Part shown: piece after piece, positions 9,557 to 20,282 of the stretch
Layout of the letters: each line of letters opens with the position of its first letter
Numbering within the stretch: the stretch's first letter is position 1
The notes under the pieces: generated by a model
Database searches by the model: none
What the model was told of the DNA's origin: nothing
Seen by the model: only the letters and a program-made list of their open reading frames with translations
Assembly (NCBI RefSeq): GCF_000488255.1
Contig: NZ_KI530754.1
Span: forward strand, 620,001 to 684,000
DNA: 64,000 nucleotides
Origin: Acinetobacter indicus CIP 110367
GTDB taxonomy: Bacteria > Pseudomonadota > Gammaproteobacteria > Pseudomonadales > Moraxellaceae
Reading direction: 5' to 3'
Translations under genes and position numbers: made by a program

Positions 9557-10603
9557 TTAGCCTACAAATAACATGTCATGGTTTGGATTATCAAAGAATT
9601 CCAGCACCTTGCCACCACCACGGGTGACACAGGTTAAAGGCTCTTCAGCCACGACCACTGGCAAGCCGGTTTCTTTGGCCAACAGCTTGTCCAGATTACG
9701 CAGCAAGGCACCACCACCGGTCAGGACAATACCGCGCTCGGCGATATCTGAAGATAATTCTGGTGGTGTTTGTTCCAGCGCCGATTTTACTGCGGACACA
9801 ATATTTTGTAACGGGTCAGAAATCGCCTGAGTAATTTCATCAGAAGTCACGGTAATGGCACGTGGCACCCCTTCGGCCAGGTTACGGCCACGTACTTCAA
9901 TTTCCAGAGGCTTCGCACCTTCTTCCGGAACTGCCATGCCCACTTCTTTCTTGATGGTTTCTGCTGTGGTTTCACCAATCACACAGCCATGCGCTTTACG
10001 GACATAGTTGATGATCTGCTCATCAAACACATCGCCCCCAATACGCAGTGAATCTGCATAGACACAACCTTGTAGCGAAATAATCGCAATTTCAGTTGTA
10101 CCACCGCCCACATCGACCACCATCGAACCACACGCCTGCTCAACCGGCATACCGGCACCAATTGCTGCAGCCATCGGCTCTTCAATTAAACGGACATCAC
10201 GCGCACCGGCATTAAACACTGCCTCACGAATGGCGCGACGTTCAACCAGCGTCGATTTGCATGGCACACACACCACCACGCGCGGTGCAGGCGGAAACAG
10301 GCGCTTTTCATGCACTTTACTGATGAACTGGTTCAGCATGGTTTCAGTCACTTCAAAGTCGGCAATGACGCCGTCTTTCATTGGACGAATGGCAGAAATA
10401 TTGGCAGGTGTACGACCCAGCATCTGTTTAGCATCCAGACCGACTGCGGCAACGATTTTCTGTGAACCGCTGTGACGAATTGCCACAACCGTCGGTTCAT
10501 TTAATATAATGCCTCGTCCTGGCGCATAAATAAGTGTATTTGCTGTACCTAAATCAATGGCTAGATCTGGTGAAAACAAGCCAATTAGTCGTTTTAGAAT
10601 CAC
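9557..10603 (-). CDS. mreB: Actin-like rod shape protein MreB
   Basis: A 348-aa actin-fold ATPase that polymerises under the membrane and guides lateral wall synthesis. The phosphate-1 loop is [10 protein letters not shown] (residues 17-26), phosphate-2 is [12 protein letters not shown] and the adenosine motif is [10 protein letters not shown]. The N-terminal [10 protein letters not shown] is the amphipathic membrane-binding helix typical of Gram-negative MreB. It is the first gene of mreB-mreC-mreD-maf-rng and diverges from gatC across 132 bp, which must hold both promoters. Confidence 0.96.
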   Translation of the reverse strand: MILKRLIGLFSPDLAIDLGTANTLIYAPGRGIILNEPTVVAIRHSGSQKIVAAVGLDAKQMLGRTPANISAIRPMKDGVIADFEVTETMLNQFISKVHEKRLFPPAPRVVVCVPCKSTLVERRAIREAVFNAGARDVRLIEEPMAAAIGAGMPVEQACGSMVVDVGGGTTEIAIISLQGCVYADSLRIGGDVFDEQIINYVRKAHGCVIGETTAETIKKEVGMAVPEEGAKPLEIEVRGRNLAEGVPRAITVTSDEITQAISDPLQNIVSAVKSALEQTPPELSSDIAERGIVLTGGGALLRNLDKLLAKETGLPVVVAEEPLTCVTRGGGKVLEFFDNPNHDMLFVG

Positions 10604-10735
10604 GGAGTCGTTCTCGATTAAACTTTATGTGGACGCAAGTTGGCAACTTTAACTAAATGTGATGCTTTGGACAAGTCAATCGCTTATTATAACGCACGAT
10701 ATTTTGAAAATTTTTAATACTGATTAGGTGATGTT

Positions 10736-11050
10736 ATGTCTACATCGGATGCACAGCATTCTGCAGATTTAAATGCACAAACAGTTTCAGCAATCGCCAA
10801 TCTTGCTCGGTTGTCGCTCAATGATACGCAATCTGCTGAATATGCTCAAAGTCTAAATAAAATTTTAGGCATGATGGAAACCTTAAAAGGCATCGATACC
10901 GATGGCGTTGAGCCACTCAAAAGCCCATTTGACCACCCGCAACCATTACGTGAAGACGTCGTAACCGAACAGAATCATCGTGAGCAATATCAAGCTGTTG
11001 CACCTGCCGTGCAGGGCGGTTTGTATCTGGTACCACGCGTAATTGAATAA
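10736..11050 (+). CDS. gatC: Glutamyl/aspartyl-tRNA amidotransferase subunit C
   Basis: A 104-aa subunit of GatCAB, which converts Glu-tRNA(Gln) and Asp-tRNA(Asn) to the amidated forms. IANLARLSL and the C-terminal VEGGLYLVPRVIE-like block (VQGGLYLVPRVIE) are the family signatures. GatC wraps around and stabilises GatA. First gene of gatCAB, 49 bp before gatA. Confidence 0.94.
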   Translation: MSTSDAQHSADLNAQTVSAIANLARLSLNDTQSAEYAQSLNKILGMMETLKGIDTDGVEPLKSPFDHPQPLREDVVTEQNHREQYQAVAPAVQGGLYLVPRVIE

Positions 11051-11099
11051 TTTTTTCAGCGCTCATCTTTTTGTTGAATTCAGGTAAAGAATATTTCTC

Positions 11100-12578
11100 A
11101 TGACAGATTTACATCGCTTATCCATTCGTGAACTGACTGAGGGTTTGGCCAATGCTAAATTTTCATCACGCGAATTGACTGAACATTACTTAAAACGCAT
11201 CGAAAAAGTGGATGCTCAAGTGAAGTCATACGTGACTGTGACCGCTGAGCAAGCACTGGCCCAAGCCGATGCTGCCGATGCGCTGCGTCAAGCTGGCGGC
11301 GCTGGTGTGCTGACCGGTGTGCCCATTGCGCATAAAGATATTTTCTGTACCCAAGGCATTAAAACCACCGCTGGTTCTAAAATGCTGGATAATTTTATCT
11401 CTCCTTACGACGCGACCGTTGTAGCGAAAGGTAAAGCTGCGGGCCTAGTGACACTTGGTAAAGTGAACATGGACGAATTCGCCATGGGTTCGACCTCGGA
11501 AAGCTCATACTTTGGCGCGACCAAAAACCCTTGGGCACTAGATCACGTTCCAGGCGGTTCTTCAGGTGGTTCTGCTGCGGTTGTTGCTGCTGATCTGGCA
11601 CCATTTGCAACCGGTACTGATACTGGTGGTTCAATTCGTCAGCCTGCGTCTTTCTGTGGCTTAACTGGTCTAAAACCCACTTACGGACGTGTTTCACGTT
11701 ACGGCATCATTGCTTATGCATCATCTTTAGATCAGGCAGGCCCAATGGCACGCTCTGCAGAAGACTGCGCATATTTAATGAATGTGATGGCAGGTCATGA
11801 TGCTAAAGATTCAACATCAATGGACAAAGATGTTGATGACTACGTTGCCAACCTGAACGGCACTTCTGTGAAAGGTCTGCGCATTGGTATTCCAAAACAG
11901 TACTTCAATGTTGAAGGTCTGGATGCAGACGTGAAAGCACGCGTTGAAGAATCATTGAAAAAACTGGAAGAAATGGGCGCAACTCTGGTTGAGATTGATC
12001 TCAACATGACTGAAGCTTATGTTCCAACTTACTACCTGATCGCACCTGCAGAAGCATCTTCGAACCTGTCTCGTTATGACGGCGTGCGTTATGGCTACCG
12101 TTGTGAAGAGCCAAAAGATCTTCTCGACCTTTACAAACGCTCTCGTTCAGAAGGTTTTGGTGCTGAAGTTCAGCGTCGTATCCTGATTGGTACCTATGCC
12201 CTGTCTGCTGGTTATTACGATGCTTATTATGTGAAAGCACAAAAAGTACGTCGTTTAATCCAGCAAGATTTCTTAAAAGCATTTGAATCTGTAGATGTCA
12301 TCGCTGCGCCTTCTGCACCAACTACTGCATACCGTATCGGTGCAAACCTGTCTCCGGTTGAAATGTACCTAGGTGACATCTATACCATCGCGGTAAACCT
12401 TGCAGGTCTTCCTGCGATTAACGCGCCTGTTGGTTTTGACAAAGACAACTTGCCAGTTGGCTTACAGTTGATTGGTAACTACTGGTCAGAATCTCAATTG
12501 TTGTCTGTGGTACATCAGTATCAACAAGCAACCGATTGGCATACTAAACGCGCTGCAATTGCTGAGGAGAATGCATAA
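11100..12578 (+). CDS. gatA: Glutamyl/aspartyl-tRNA amidotransferase subunit A
   Basis: A 492-aa amidase-signature enzyme that releases ammonia from glutamine for the GatB site. The Lys-cisSer-Ser triad is visible as Lys79 (AHKD), Ser154 ([10 protein letters not shown]) and Ser178 (TDTGGSIR). The stop codon TAA overlaps the gatB start (taATG), so the two subunits are translationally coupled. Confidence 0.96.
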   Translation: MTDLHRLSIRELTEGLANAKFSSRELTEHYLKRIEKVDAQVKSYVTVTAEQALAQADAADALRQAGGAGVLTGVPIAHKDIFCTQGIKTTAGSKMLDNFISPYDATVVAKGKAAGLVTLGKVNMDEFAMGSTSESSYFGATKNPWALDHVPGGSSGGSAAVVAADLAPFATGTDTGGSIRQPASFCGLTGLKPTYGRVSRYGIIAYASSLDQAGPMARSAEDCAYLMNVMAGHDAKDSTSMDKDVDDYVANLNGTSVKGLRIGIPKQYFNVEGLDADVKARVEESLKKLEEMGATLVEIDLNMTEAYVPTYYLIAPAEASSNLSRYDGVRYGYRCEEPKDLLDLYKRSRSEGFGAEVQRRILIGTYALSAGYYDAYYVKAQKVRRLIQQDFLKAFESVDVIAAPSAPTTAYRIGANLSPVEMYLGDIYTIAVNLAGLPAINAPVGFDKDNLPVGLQLIGNYWSESQLLSVVHQYQQATDWHTKRAAIAEENA

Positions 12579-14053
12579 TGGCTAAAAACGCTGCTAAACC
12601 AAAATCAAACCTGATTGATGGTTGGGAAGTCGTGATTGGTATTGAGATTCACACTCAGCTTGCGACTAAATCTAAAATCTTCTCTGGTTCTTCTACCGAG
12701 TTTGGTAATGATCCAAACACTCAGGCGAGCCTTGTAGATTTGGCCATGCCGGGCGTATTGCCAGTGCTGAACAAAGAAGTGGTTGATCTTGCGATTCGCT
12801 TTGGTCTGGGGATTGATGCGTATATCGATCAGGCTTCTGTATTTGCACGTAAAAACTATTTTTACCCTGACTCGCCTAAAGGCTACCAAATTAGCCAGAT
12901 GGATAACCCGATTGTGGGCTTGGGTCATATCGACATCCAGCTTGAAGATGGCACGGTTAAACGCATTGGCGTGACGCGTGCACACCTTGAGGAAGATGCG
13001 GGTAAATCCATCCATGACCAGTTTGAAGGCATGTCAGGCATTGACTTAAACCGTGCCGGTACGCCTTTATTGGAAATCGTATCTGAACCGGATATGCGTT
13101 CTGTTGAAGAAGCCGTGGCTTACATCAAGGCGATTCACACACTGGTACGCTGGTTAGGTATTTCTGACGGTAACATGGCAGAAGGTTCATTCCGTGCGGA
13201 CTGTAACGTGTCGCTACGTCGTCCGGGTCAGCCATTCGGTACACGTTGTGAGCTTAAAAACTTGAACTCATTCCGTTTCATTGAACAAGCGATCAATGTT
13301 GAGATTGAACGTCAAATGGAAATTCTGGAATGGGACGGCACCATCGACCAGGAAACTCGTCTGTTCGACCCTGTGAAGATGGAAACCCGGTCAATGCGTT
13401 CTAAAGAAGAAGCGAACGATTACCGCTACTTCCCTGATCCAGACTTGTTGCCTGTGATTATTCCTGATGCGCAAATTGAAGCCATTAAAGCAACTATGCC
13501 TGAGCTTCCTGCGGCACGTCGTGCGCGTTTCGTGGCTGAATTTGGTGTGACTGAGTACGATGCACACGTATTGACGCTGACTCGTGAAATGTCAGAGTTT
13601 TATGAAGAAGTAGTGAAAGCTGCTGGCGGTGCTGCACAAGGTAAGATTGCGGCAAACTGGGTGATGGGTGAATTCTCAGGTGCTTTAAATAAAGCAGGCT
13701 TGGAGTTGGCGGATTCTCCTGTATCTGCGGAAAAACTTGGCGGTATGATCGCGCGTATTGTGGACAACACGATTAACGGTAAGATCGCGAAGCAAGTATT
13801 CGGCTTTATGTGGGAAGAAGGCAAATCTGCGGACGAGATTATTGCTGAGAAAGGCTTGAAACAGGAAACTGATACAGGCGCAATTGAAGCAATTATTAAG
13901 GACGTGCTTGCTGCCAACGAAAAGATGGTTGAAGAGTATAAATCTGGTAAAGAGAAAGCTTTCAACGGTCTTGTTGGTCAAGTGATGAAAGCTGCAAAAG
14001 GTAAAGCTAACCCTGCTCAAGTGAATGAATTGATGAAGAAATTGATTGGTTAA
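12578..14053 (+). CDS. gatB: Aspartyl/glutamyl-tRNA amidotransferase subunit B
   Basis: A 491-aa kinase/transamidase subunit that phosphorylates the mischarged tRNA-bound Glu or Asp and accepts ammonia from GatA. The N-terminal [11 protein letters not shown] and the [12 protein letters not shown] block mark the catalytic cradle; the YqeY-like helical tail (about residues 340-490) binds tRNA. One base overlaps gatA. A strong terminator follows 17 bases after the stop. Confidence 0.96.
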   Translation: MAKNAAKPKSNLIDGWEVVIGIEIHTQLATKSKIFSGSSTEFGNDPNTQASLVDLAMPGVLPVLNKEVVDLAIRFGLGIDAYIDQASVFARKNYFYPDSPKGYQISQMDNPIVGLGHIDIQLEDGTVKRIGVTRAHLEEDAGKSIHDQFEGMSGIDLNRAGTPLLEIVSEPDMRSVEEAVAYIKAIHTLVRWLGISDGNMAEGSFRADCNVSLRRPGQPFGTRCELKNLNSFRFIEQAINVEIERQMEILEWDGTIDQETRLFDPVKMETRSMRSKEEANDYRYFPDPDLLPVIIPDAQIEAIKATMPELPAARRARFVAEFGVTEYDAHVLTLTREMSEFYEEVVKAAGGAAQGKIAANWVMGEFSGALNKAGLELADSPVSAEKLGGMIARIVDNTINGKIAKQVFGFMWEEGKSADEIIAEKGLKQETDTGAIEAIIKDVLAANEKMVEEYKSGKEKAFNGLVGQVMKAAKGKANPAQVNELMKKLIG

Positions 14054-14070
14054 TCTGATTTTTCTTTAAT

Positions 14071-14099
14071 AAAAAACCCGCTTTAGAGCGGGTTTTTTA
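14071..14099. terminator. Bidirectional terminator after gatB
   Basis: AAAAAACCCGCT-ttag-AGCGGGTTTTTT in the 49-bp gap between gatB and the convergent DUF4145 gene. Confidence 0.9.
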
Positions 14100-14102
14100 T
14101 AC

Positions 14103-14810
14103 TTATAATGAAGCTCTTTTTTGTTCTGGAAATAAGGAGTTAATTTCATCAATTTCCTTTGGTTTTGTAATAGCATAATCCACTATTAAATTAATATAAG
14201 TAAAAATAGCAGGATTAATATCTTCTAAAACTTCATCACCAATAATCCCTGGATGTACATTTGCATTTCCAATCAATCTAATATTATCAGCAGCTTGTGC
14301 AACTCTTAATGGAATAATTTGTTGTTTTGCCAACTCTTCAATTGACTCTTTAATATTCTTCTTTTTAACACCTAAATGCTCGCATAATTTTTCCAAAGCC
14401 AAACGTATAAGAGCGGCACCAGAACGTGGTGACAATTCAAAAATCAAAGCTGCCTCTTTATATAATTTTTTTACTTCTTCTGGCGTATCAGGTAAATAAT
14501 CTGGAATATCTTGACTATTGACTTCCTGAACTGGAAATAATCTTAATAGCTCAGTGTTATCACTAGGTCTAGGTATACCCTGTAAAGCTAACCAACCAGT
14601 AACTTCTCGATGGTTATACCAAATACTATCTTTATTACATGATGCACAATTTGCTTGATGAACCCTAGTTAGAACGTTATGTTCAGCGCCTTGGTCATCA
14701 TATACAAGTAAAGATAAATTATCCCATTTCATATATGAAAATGCTCCACAATGGGGACATTTAAAACTTTTTTGATCAAGAATTGTTTTTGGTAGCTCTG
14801 GTATTTTCAT
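14103..14810 (-). CDS. DUF4145-domain protein with N-terminal zinc ribbon
   Basis: A 235-aa protein. CPHC at residues 18-21 and CASC about 39 residues later form a zinc ribbon. The C-terminal half (ELSPRSGAALIRLALEKLCEHL ... LIGNANVHPG) is the DUF4145 helical domain, which is distantly HEPN-like and is found alone or fused to restriction endonuclease domains. The R-x-G...NxxVH residues could serve RNA binding or cleavage, but that is inference. The base composition is clearly more AT-rich than that of neighbouring gatB, suggesting transfer. Confidence 0.75.
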   Translation of the reverse strand: MKIPELPKTILDQKSFKCPHCGAFSYMKWDNLSLLVYDDQGAEHNVLTRVHQANCASCNKDSIWYNHREVTGWLALQGIPRPSDNTELLRLFPVQEVNSQDIPDYLPDTPEEVKKLYKEAALIFELSPRSGAALIRLALEKLCEHLGVKKKNIKESIEELAKQQIIPLRVAQAADNIRLIGNANVHPGIIGDEVLEDINPAIFTYINLIVDYAITKPKEIDEINSLFPEQKRASL

Positions 14811-14985
14811 GATGTTTAACTAGCTTGAATTTTTCTTTATTTAACAAGTTTACATACAAATCTGTAAGTTTTAAAACTATTATTACTTTGAAAAGTTTAA
14901 AGAAATTTTTCTTTAAATAATTACCACTAAATACATAGACGCCTACTAAATATTTTCCATCGTCAAACTCAAAGACTTAGGACTT
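14811..14985. other. AT-rich intergenic spacer without recognised gene
   Basis: Between the DUF4145 start and the first intergenic repeat. It presumably holds the DUF4145 promoter; I see no ORF or clear motif. Confidence 0.4.
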
Positions 14986-15114
14986 ATCCCCCCTCATCCC
15001 CGCCTTCTCCCAATGGGAGAAGGAGCATCCATTACTAATTTAATACCGTTATAGGTTCTGCAATAGAAATTCCCTCACTTTTAAAAAGAGGGTTAGGGAG
15101 AAGTAAATATTTAA
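14986..15114. repeat. Acinetobacter-type intergenic repeat, left copy
   Basis: Begins TATCCCCCCTCATCCCCG, contains the palindrome TTCTCCCAATGGGAGAA and ends GGGAGAAGTAAATATTTAA. The same beginning (TATCCCCCCTCTCC), palindrome (CTCTCCCAATGGGAGAG) and end (GGGAGAGGTAAATATTTAA) recur after the next gene at 15789-15913, in partly shuffled order. Confidence 0.7.
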
Positions 15115-15167
15115 TTTTCATATTTTTAACCATACAATCAATCCAAATACTTCACACCAAAAACAAC

Positions 15168-15785
15168 ATGACCATCAAAAAAGCATCCTCAATTGGCAAA
15201 CTTGAAGACTTAGGACGTATCCAACTTTCAAAGTCATTTTTTATGCGCGATTTCCTCTATAGCGAAATCGCAAATTGGTACGGTGTACCTAACTTCCCCG
15301 ACCATCCTGACATTGCGATTCGTATGGGCTCAAAACTCTGCGAAGAACTACTTGAACCACTGCAAGAAAAGTTTGGACGTATTGCCATTCGTTCCGCGTA
15401 CCGTTCACCAAGCGTCAACCAACTTGGTAATGAAAAAGGACACAACTGCGCAAGCAATGAGAAAAACTTTGCAAGCCATATTTGGGACTATCCTGACGCA
15501 AAAGGCTACGGTGCAACGGCGTGTATTATCATTCCCTCACTCATCGATTTAATTGAAAAAGACCCAAATAATTGGAAACAGATTGCATATTGGATTCACA
15601 ATCACTTGCCATACAGTCATCTAGAATTTTTTAAAAAAGAAAATACGTTTTGTGCATTCAATATCGGTTGGCATGAGAAACCACTTAAAGAGATCAATAG
15701 CTATGTCACAGGATCTAAAGGCAAGCTGAAAGTAACGCATGAACCAAATCTAGACTATGAAAAATTTTATCCTGATTTGCTGTGA
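15168..15785 (+). CDS. Peptidase M15-like (D-Ala-D-Ala carboxypeptidase fold) protein
   Basis: A 205-aa protein without a signal peptide. IAIRSAYRSPSVNQLG, then SHIWDYPDAKGYGA and, near residue 151, YSHLEFF give the R...SxHxxxxxxD...HxE pattern of M15/Hedgehog-type zinc peptidases. Such domains cut peptidoglycan cross-links or serve as phage endolysins. With no export signal visible, a lysin or a cytoplasmic role is possible. It lies between two copies of an intergenic repeat and has no operon partner. Confidence 0.6.
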   Translation: MTIKKASSIGKLEDLGRIQLSKSFFMRDFLYSEIANWYGVPNFPDHPDIAIRMGSKLCEELLEPLQEKFGRIAIRSAYRSPSVNQLGNEKGHNCASNEKNFASHIWDYPDAKGYGATACIIIPSLIDLIEKDPNNWKQIAYWIHNHLPYSHLEFFKKENTFCAFNIGWHEKPLKEINSYVTGSKGKLKVTHEPNLDYEKFYPDLL

Positions 15786-15788
15786 TTT

Positions 15789-15913
15789 ATCCCTCTCCCA
15801 ATGGGAGAGGGAGCTTTCAAAGTGAATAAATACTTAAACGATTTTTTGGATATCCCCCCTCTCCTTTTAGGAGATAAGCAGCAGTGCTGCGCAAGGGAGA
15901 GGTAAATATTTAA
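15789..15913. repeat. Acinetobacter-type intergenic repeat, right copy
   Basis: Holds CCCTCTCCCAATGGGAGAGGG, then after about 40 bases TATCCCCCCTCTCCTTTTAGG and a palindromic insert GCAGCAGTGCTGC before GGGAGAGGTAAATATTTAA. The core AGCAGTGCT is also found in two insertions inside the IS256 transposase near 26.6 and 26.8 kb. Confidence 0.7.
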
Positions 15914-16132
15914 CTTTTTAAAACTTTGTGAAAAACACTAAAGTCATTAATAATTGATAACAGCTAGCCTACTAGACTCATCATAATTTGAACTATAACC
16001 ATCCATAACTTTTTATAAATCTAAATAAAAATATACAACTAAAGAATTTACAGCCTGCTTAAAACTGTCATTTCAATATGCTAAGGTAAATGAAAAATTG
16101 ATATAAATCATATTTCAACAGAGGGATACATC

Positions 16133-16711
16133 ATGTCAAAACGAATTCTTATGCTTGTAGGTGACTATGCTGAAGACTACGAAACCATGGTACCTTTTCA
16201 GTTTTTAGTTGGTCTTGGTTATACCGTTCATGCCGTTTGCCCTGACAAAAAAGCCGGTGACAACATTGCCACAGCGATTCATGATTTTGAAGGTGAACAA
16301 ACCTATAGCGAAAAACGCGGTCATAACTTTACCATTAACTATGACTTTGATGCAGTTAACTCAGATAACTATGTCGGTTTAGTCATTCCCGGTGGACGTG
16401 CGCCCGAATATTTACGCATGAATGAACGTATCCTTGAGATTGTGCGTGAGTTTGATGCTGCGAAAAAACCAATTGCAGCAGTTTGTCATGGTGCACAAAT
16501 TCTTGCGGCAGCCGATGTACTCAAAGGTCGTACTTGTTCCGCTTACCCTGCCTGTGCAGCCGAGGTGAAACTTGCAGGCGGAACTTACGCAGACATTGAA
16601 GTAACTGAAGCTGTAACTGATGGACACTTGATCACAGCGCCGGCTTGGCCTGCACACCCTGCTTGGATGGCACAGTTTATTCAAGCTTTAGGGGCGACTG
16701 TGACGATTTAA
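16133..16711 (+). CDS. DJ-1/PfpI family protein
   Basis: A 192-aa protein with the DJ-1/PfpI fold. The nucleophile elbow [10 protein letters not shown] places the reactive Cys near residue 118, preceded by [10 protein letters not shown], whose Glu belongs to the typical active site. The family covers intracellular peptidase-like, deglycase and class I glutamine amidotransferase-like proteins. GGATAC-type ribosome site (AGAGGG) precedes the ATG. It is monocistronic with its own terminator. The exact reaction cannot be deduced. Confidence 0.85.
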   Translation: MSKRILMLVGDYAEDYETMVPFQFLVGLGYTVHAVCPDKKAGDNIATAIHDFEGEQTYSEKRGHNFTINYDFDAVNSDNYVGLVIPGGRAPEYLRMNERILEIVREFDAAKKPIAAVCHGAQILAAADVLKGRTCSAYPACAAEVKLAGGTYADIEVTEAVTDGHLITAPAWPAHPAWMAQFIQALGATVTI

Positions 16712-16772
16712 TTGTGTTGTTCCTCAAGTGAATCTTTTATGAGATGACCTATCAGCCTTTAGATTCAAAAAT

Positions 16773-16806
16773 AAAAAAAGCTCCTTTGATTCAAGGAGCT
16801 TTTTTA
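16773..16806 (+). terminator. Rho-independent terminator after the DJ-1/PfpI gene
   Basis: AAAAAAGCTCCTT-tgattc-AAGGAGCTTTTTT. The flanking A and T runs would let it work in both directions. Confidence 0.88.
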
Positions 16807-16884
16807 ATGGCTTTTTTTATAACATTAATGCTTTCGATTCAGTTTATAAATCGCTCTCACTATTCATAATCTTCAAAGGCCGAA

Positions 16885-17379
16885 CTACCTCGTTACACCC
16901 AACTTATTCCAAATCTCTGGGGTTAAAAAAGTCGTGACCAATTTATTCAAATCCACATAACGCAGTACGCCTTGCAACTGCCCTTTCACTTCAAGGTTCT
17001 TTAAAATTTCCTCACCCGTAATCTGTCCAAGCTCCTGAAAACTGTCTCCAACCGCTTGTATACCTTCAGCTTGAATCACTGCTTTAGTCTGAGCTGAACA
17101 TTGCTCTACCAAAATACGTTGTAAAACGGTTGCCAGCTTTTGATCTAAAGCCTGTTTTTGTTCTGGCGTTACCTGACTCAAGTGTTTCAAATCCGGATGT
17201 GCAGATAGCGCAACAAAGGTCCACTGTAATACCGCAGTTTTATCGGTTGCCGTGGTCGACTTCACCAGACAGTCACTCAACTGATCAACGGCCGGACCAG
17301 CCGTACTCACTTGTGAGCAACCCAATAGCGCAATCGCTAGACTCCATCCTCGTAGCTGCTTTAGACTCAACTGCATCAT
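16885..17379 (-). CDS. Hypothetical lipoprotein or exported protein
   Basis: A 164-aa product. I chose the ATG at 17379 because GAGGT lies about 6 bases before it. The N-terminus MMQLSLKQLRGWSLAIALLGCSQ is a lipoprotein signal with lipobox LLGC. The rest is helical and Gln-rich, with two further Cys (CLVKS, EQCSA). No known domain is recognised. It lies downstream of and in the same direction as a second lipoprotein gene but a terminator separates them. Confidence 0.6.
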   Translation of the reverse strand: MMQLSLKQLRGWSLAIALLGCSQVSTAGPAVDQLSDCLVKSTTATDKTAVLQWTFVALSAHPDLKHLSQVTPEQKQALDQKLATVLQRILVEQCSAQTKAVIQAEGIQAVGDSFQELGQITGEEILKNLEVKGQLQGVLRYVDLNKLVTTFLTPEIWNKLGVTR

Positions 17380-17469
17380 GTTATACCTCGCCAACATCGA
17401 CTCATCCCAGAAATAGCCTATTTGTAGCATGCAAGCAGCAATCTCACCTGTTATGACTATGTAACGCGC

Positions 17470-17503
17470 ATAAAAAAGGAGAAGTGATGTGCTTCTCCTT
17501 ATT
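17470..17503 (-). terminator. Rho-independent terminator region between two lipoprotein genes
   Basis: Read on the minus strand: AAGGAGAAG-cacatca-CTTCTCCTTTTTT. It lies just after the stop of the upstream minus-strand gene (17515). Confidence 0.85.
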
Positions 17504-17514
17504 ACTTATACTGA

Positions 17515-18480
17515 CTATTTCATTTGCCTGAGCATACGCTTGGCACCGGCATGATTATACTGGTTGGCCAGCTCCTGTAAAATCCGTTTGGCCCGGGCTT
17601 TGGGCTGGGAAAAACGGTTACTAAAACTCGGCACAGCGCTTAAGCAACGCGCCAGTAAAATCCCCGATTCAGCATAGACATTCCGCGCATTGGTGCCCTG
17701 TAAACGGCCATAATTATAGGCCCGCTGTGCGCTATTACAGGCATTTAACTCATTGCGGCCACTGTTTAAATCACGGCGTGCAGCGACATAATATTTCATC
17801 TGCTGCTGTTGTGGGGTCGCAGCCACCACAGGCTCTGCTTTTACGGGTGCTGGGGGTTTCTCGGCTGGAAGTTCCGGTGATTCTTTTGGTTCGGGCTCTT
17901 TGGCAACAGCTTTAGTGTTTTTATTATTCCGATTAGTGCTGGTATTAGCCTTCTTGCTACTGGAAGATGCCGAACGATAAAAACGCCGTGCTTCATCTTC
18001 CGTCATGACTTGAGTGAGTAAATGCACAATGCGGACTTCACCCTGACCATCACGTTTACGCTCGCTGACCGGCTCGATTGAAACAATCCAATCCGGGCCA
18101 TTTTTTCTGACACAGCGATAGGCACCAATGCCCTGATTGACATCGCGATAAGTCGCCAACAGTTTTTTGGACCAACTGTTTTTCAGCATCGACATCGTAC
18201 TTTTATAGGCCAGTTTTAAATGGCCTTGCTGCGACTGACAATAGCTGCCCATATATTTGCGCGGAATCAGCGATTCTGCCGCCAGCTCTTTACGCTGCGG
18301 TCCCCAGTCATACACATAGGCTTTGGCTGAACCATTGGTCTGATTCAGATTTTTTTTCGCAATCAGCTCTTGTGGCGCAGCAAAGTGCTTCAAGGCATCT
18401 GGACTAAAACTTTCTACACTGACACAGCCCGAAAAGACGACACCGACCCCAGCCAACATCATGAAGGTTTTGACATTCAC
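17515..18480 (-). CDS. Hypothetical lipoprotein with Pro/Lys/Glu-rich linker
   Basis: A 321-aa product started at GTG 18480 (AGAGAA a short way upstream): M(V)NVKTFMMLAGVGVVFSGCVSV is a lipoprotein signal with lipobox FSGC. A globular N-terminal domain (to about residue 170) is followed by a low-complexity linker (SSSSKKANTSTNRNNKN, then KEPEPKESPELPAEKPPAP) and a C-terminal Arg/Asn/Ala-rich helical domain. The linker suggests it spans the periplasm or peptidoglycan. No family recognised; it appears to be a genus-specific envelope protein. Confidence 0.6.
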   Translation of the reverse strand: MNVKTFMMLAGVGVVFSGCVSVESFSPDALKHFAAPQELIAKKNLNQTNGSAKAYVYDWGPQRKELAAESLIPRKYMGSYCQSQQGHLKLAYKSTMSMLKNSWSKKLLATYRDVNQGIGAYRCVRKNGPDWIVSIEPVSERKRDGQGEVRIVHLLTQVMTEDEARRFYRSASSSSKKANTSTNRNNKNTKAVAKEPEPKESPELPAEKPPAPVKAEPVVAATPQQQQMKYYVAARRDLNSGRNELNACNSAQRAYNYGRLQGTNARNVYAESGILLARCLSAVPSFSNRFSQPKARAKRILQELANQYNHAGAKRMLRQMK

Positions 18481-18672
18481 GTCGTTATTCTCTATTTTTC
18501 CCCACTCAAAACATAGCTCAAATAGGCACAAATAACAAATCTAGCTGATTGATTTTACTTGATATTTCTCGTTTATTTATTACTACTGCCCCGCACTATC
18601 ATCTGGTAAATGCAAAATATCCAGAGTTTTAACAACGAAACCTGAACGCCTTAACACTTTCATCCGATCATT

Positions 18673-18696
18673 AAAAAACCCGCCTTAACAGCGGGT
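18673..18696 (-). terminator. Rho-independent terminator after the SbmA-like gene
   Basis: Minus strand: ACCCGC-tgttaag-GCGGGTTTTTTAA, 15 bases beyond the stop of the transporter gene. Confidence 0.85.
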
Positions 18697-18710
18697 CAGT
18701 TTGGAATGAC

Positions 18711-19907
18711 TTAATCATCCAAGGTCGATTCAAAGGCTTTTAAACGTTTATAAATCGACAGCAGTTCAATAATGGTGGGCCAGGAGGCAATTAAATACTG
18801 GAACGATTCACGCACCTTACCAAACACATTGCCAATCTGCATCATCAGGCCAAGGGTAATCGCTCCAGCAGCAATACTTGGGAACAGCACAAACAGACCG
18901 TAAATATTGTCCAGCTGCATGTACCAGATTCGTACCAGGTTAAAATAGGCATAATGGAAATACAGGCGGAAATAATTCAGACGAACCTTGCTAAACAGCT
19001 CTTTTAAAGTCAGCGGATCGGCACGCTCGGCATGATCTTCCCCATAGACCAGTTCTTTACGATAAGCCGCTTCCACCTTCTGGTTGTTAAACTCCAGTCC
19101 TGGCAGTTTATAACCGACCACCATCAGCAGTACGGTACCAAACACCGCCCAACCAATTGCCGCCCACACCAGCGCATAAGGAATTTCCCCCAGAATTGGC
19201 AGGGTTTTCACATGGCTCGATAGCGTTACCAAAACCGGTAAAAAGGCAATCAGGGTAATGAGCGCTTCAATCAGACTGACGCCCAGACCTTCGGTGGTAC
19301 GGGCAAAGCGCATGGTATCTTCCTGAATACGCTGCGATGCCCCTTCAATATGACGTAAGCGGTCCCAGTAGGTGGTGTAATAATTGTTCATTGCCGTCCG
19401 CCAGCGGAACACATAGTGGCTGACAAAGAACAGGTTAAATACCGAAACCGTCACCGCCACAATTGCCACATACAAAAAGGTCATGATCTCGGCATAGAGA
19501 TTATTCACATCACCGCCGCCATTACTCAGCATTTGCTGGATCAGGTCATAAAACGGGCTGTACCAGGCGTTAATGACCACGCTCACCTGCACCCAGAACC
19601 AGATATTAAACAGAATGAAAGATGAGCCCCATACCGACCAGCGCTGCCAGGGATTATCCGATTGAATCCGCCAGAAAATTGCAAAAATAGCTGTGGCCAG
19701 AAAATACCAGAGATAGAACCAGAGAAATGCCGGTGACCAGAAACGGCTGACCCCAATCGGGAGTTCTGCTTTATGATAGCCTTCAGGCAAACCGATGATG
19801 GTGCCCCAGCCTTGTCCACCGGAATACCACAGCACCAGATTAAAGATGAACCAGAGTAACAGCGAACTAAAAAACCATTTCGGATGTGGAAAAAATGACT
19901 TAAACAT
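18711..19907 (-). CDS. sbmA: SbmA/BacA-family peptide-antibiotic transporter
   Basis: A 398-aa polytopic inner-membrane protein. [32 protein letters not shown] (here [16 protein letters not shown]), [30 protein letters not shown] and [15 protein letters not shown] match SbmA/BacA, including the acidic QEDTMRFA region needed for proton-coupled transport. These proteins import peptides such as microcins, bleomycin and proline-rich antimicrobials. I chose the ATG at 19907 rather than the in-frame one at 19937, which adds ten residues not typical of the family. There is no ABC ATPase domain, as expected for SbmA. Confidence 0.88.
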   Translation of the reverse strand: MFKSFFPHPKWFFSSLLLWFIFNLVLWYSGGQGWGTIIGLPEGYHKAELPIGVSRFWSPAFLWFYLWYFLATAIFAIFWRIQSDNPWQRWSVWGSSFILFNIWFWVQVSVVINAWYSPFYDLIQQMLSNGGGDVNNLYAEIMTFLYVAIVAVTVSVFNLFFVSHYVFRWRTAMNNYYTTYWDRLRHIEGASQRIQEDTMRFARTTEGLGVSLIEALITLIAFLPVLVTLSSHVKTLPILGEIPYALVWAAIGWAVFGTVLLMVVGYKLPGLEFNNQKVEAAYRKELVYGEDHAERADPLTLKELFSKVRLNYFRLYFHYAYFNLVRIWYMQLDNIYGLFVLFPSIAAGAITLGLMMQIGNVFGKVRESFQYLIASWPTIIELLSIYKRLKAFESTLDD

Positions 19908-20282
19908 GCAGTGTTCTATTTCCTTTATTCTTTTCAAGACGTTGAAAAGCCGCGTTTACAACATTGCAGCACGCAATGCGCCACGCGATGACTTCAACAT
20001 GAGCAATATACAAGATTTCCCCGACAGCGCATGTACTTTTCAGTACCGATTTTTCCGCTGACCGATATTTAAAGCAATATAAAACCCCGATACTCCCCCT
20101 GACTATTTTCAGTAAAATAATGAACAATCAAGAGCTTAAAATACCAATTTTCAGACTAAAAATTTAACTTTATTTTTTAAAATATCAATTACTTATTTAT
20201 AATCTGACGAATAAAACCCATATTCCCGGCCAGACAATGCTAAGATAAATATGTGATACATAATACATTTTTGAGGGAAATC
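19908..20282. other. Divergent AT-rich promoter region
   Basis: 375 bp between the SbmA-like gene (minus) and a small plus-strand gene. No ORF has codon character. The right half (TATTTATAATCTGACG, then CTAAGATAAATATG) is AT-rich and probably holds the promoter of the small gene. No other structure is recognised. Confidence 0.4.
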
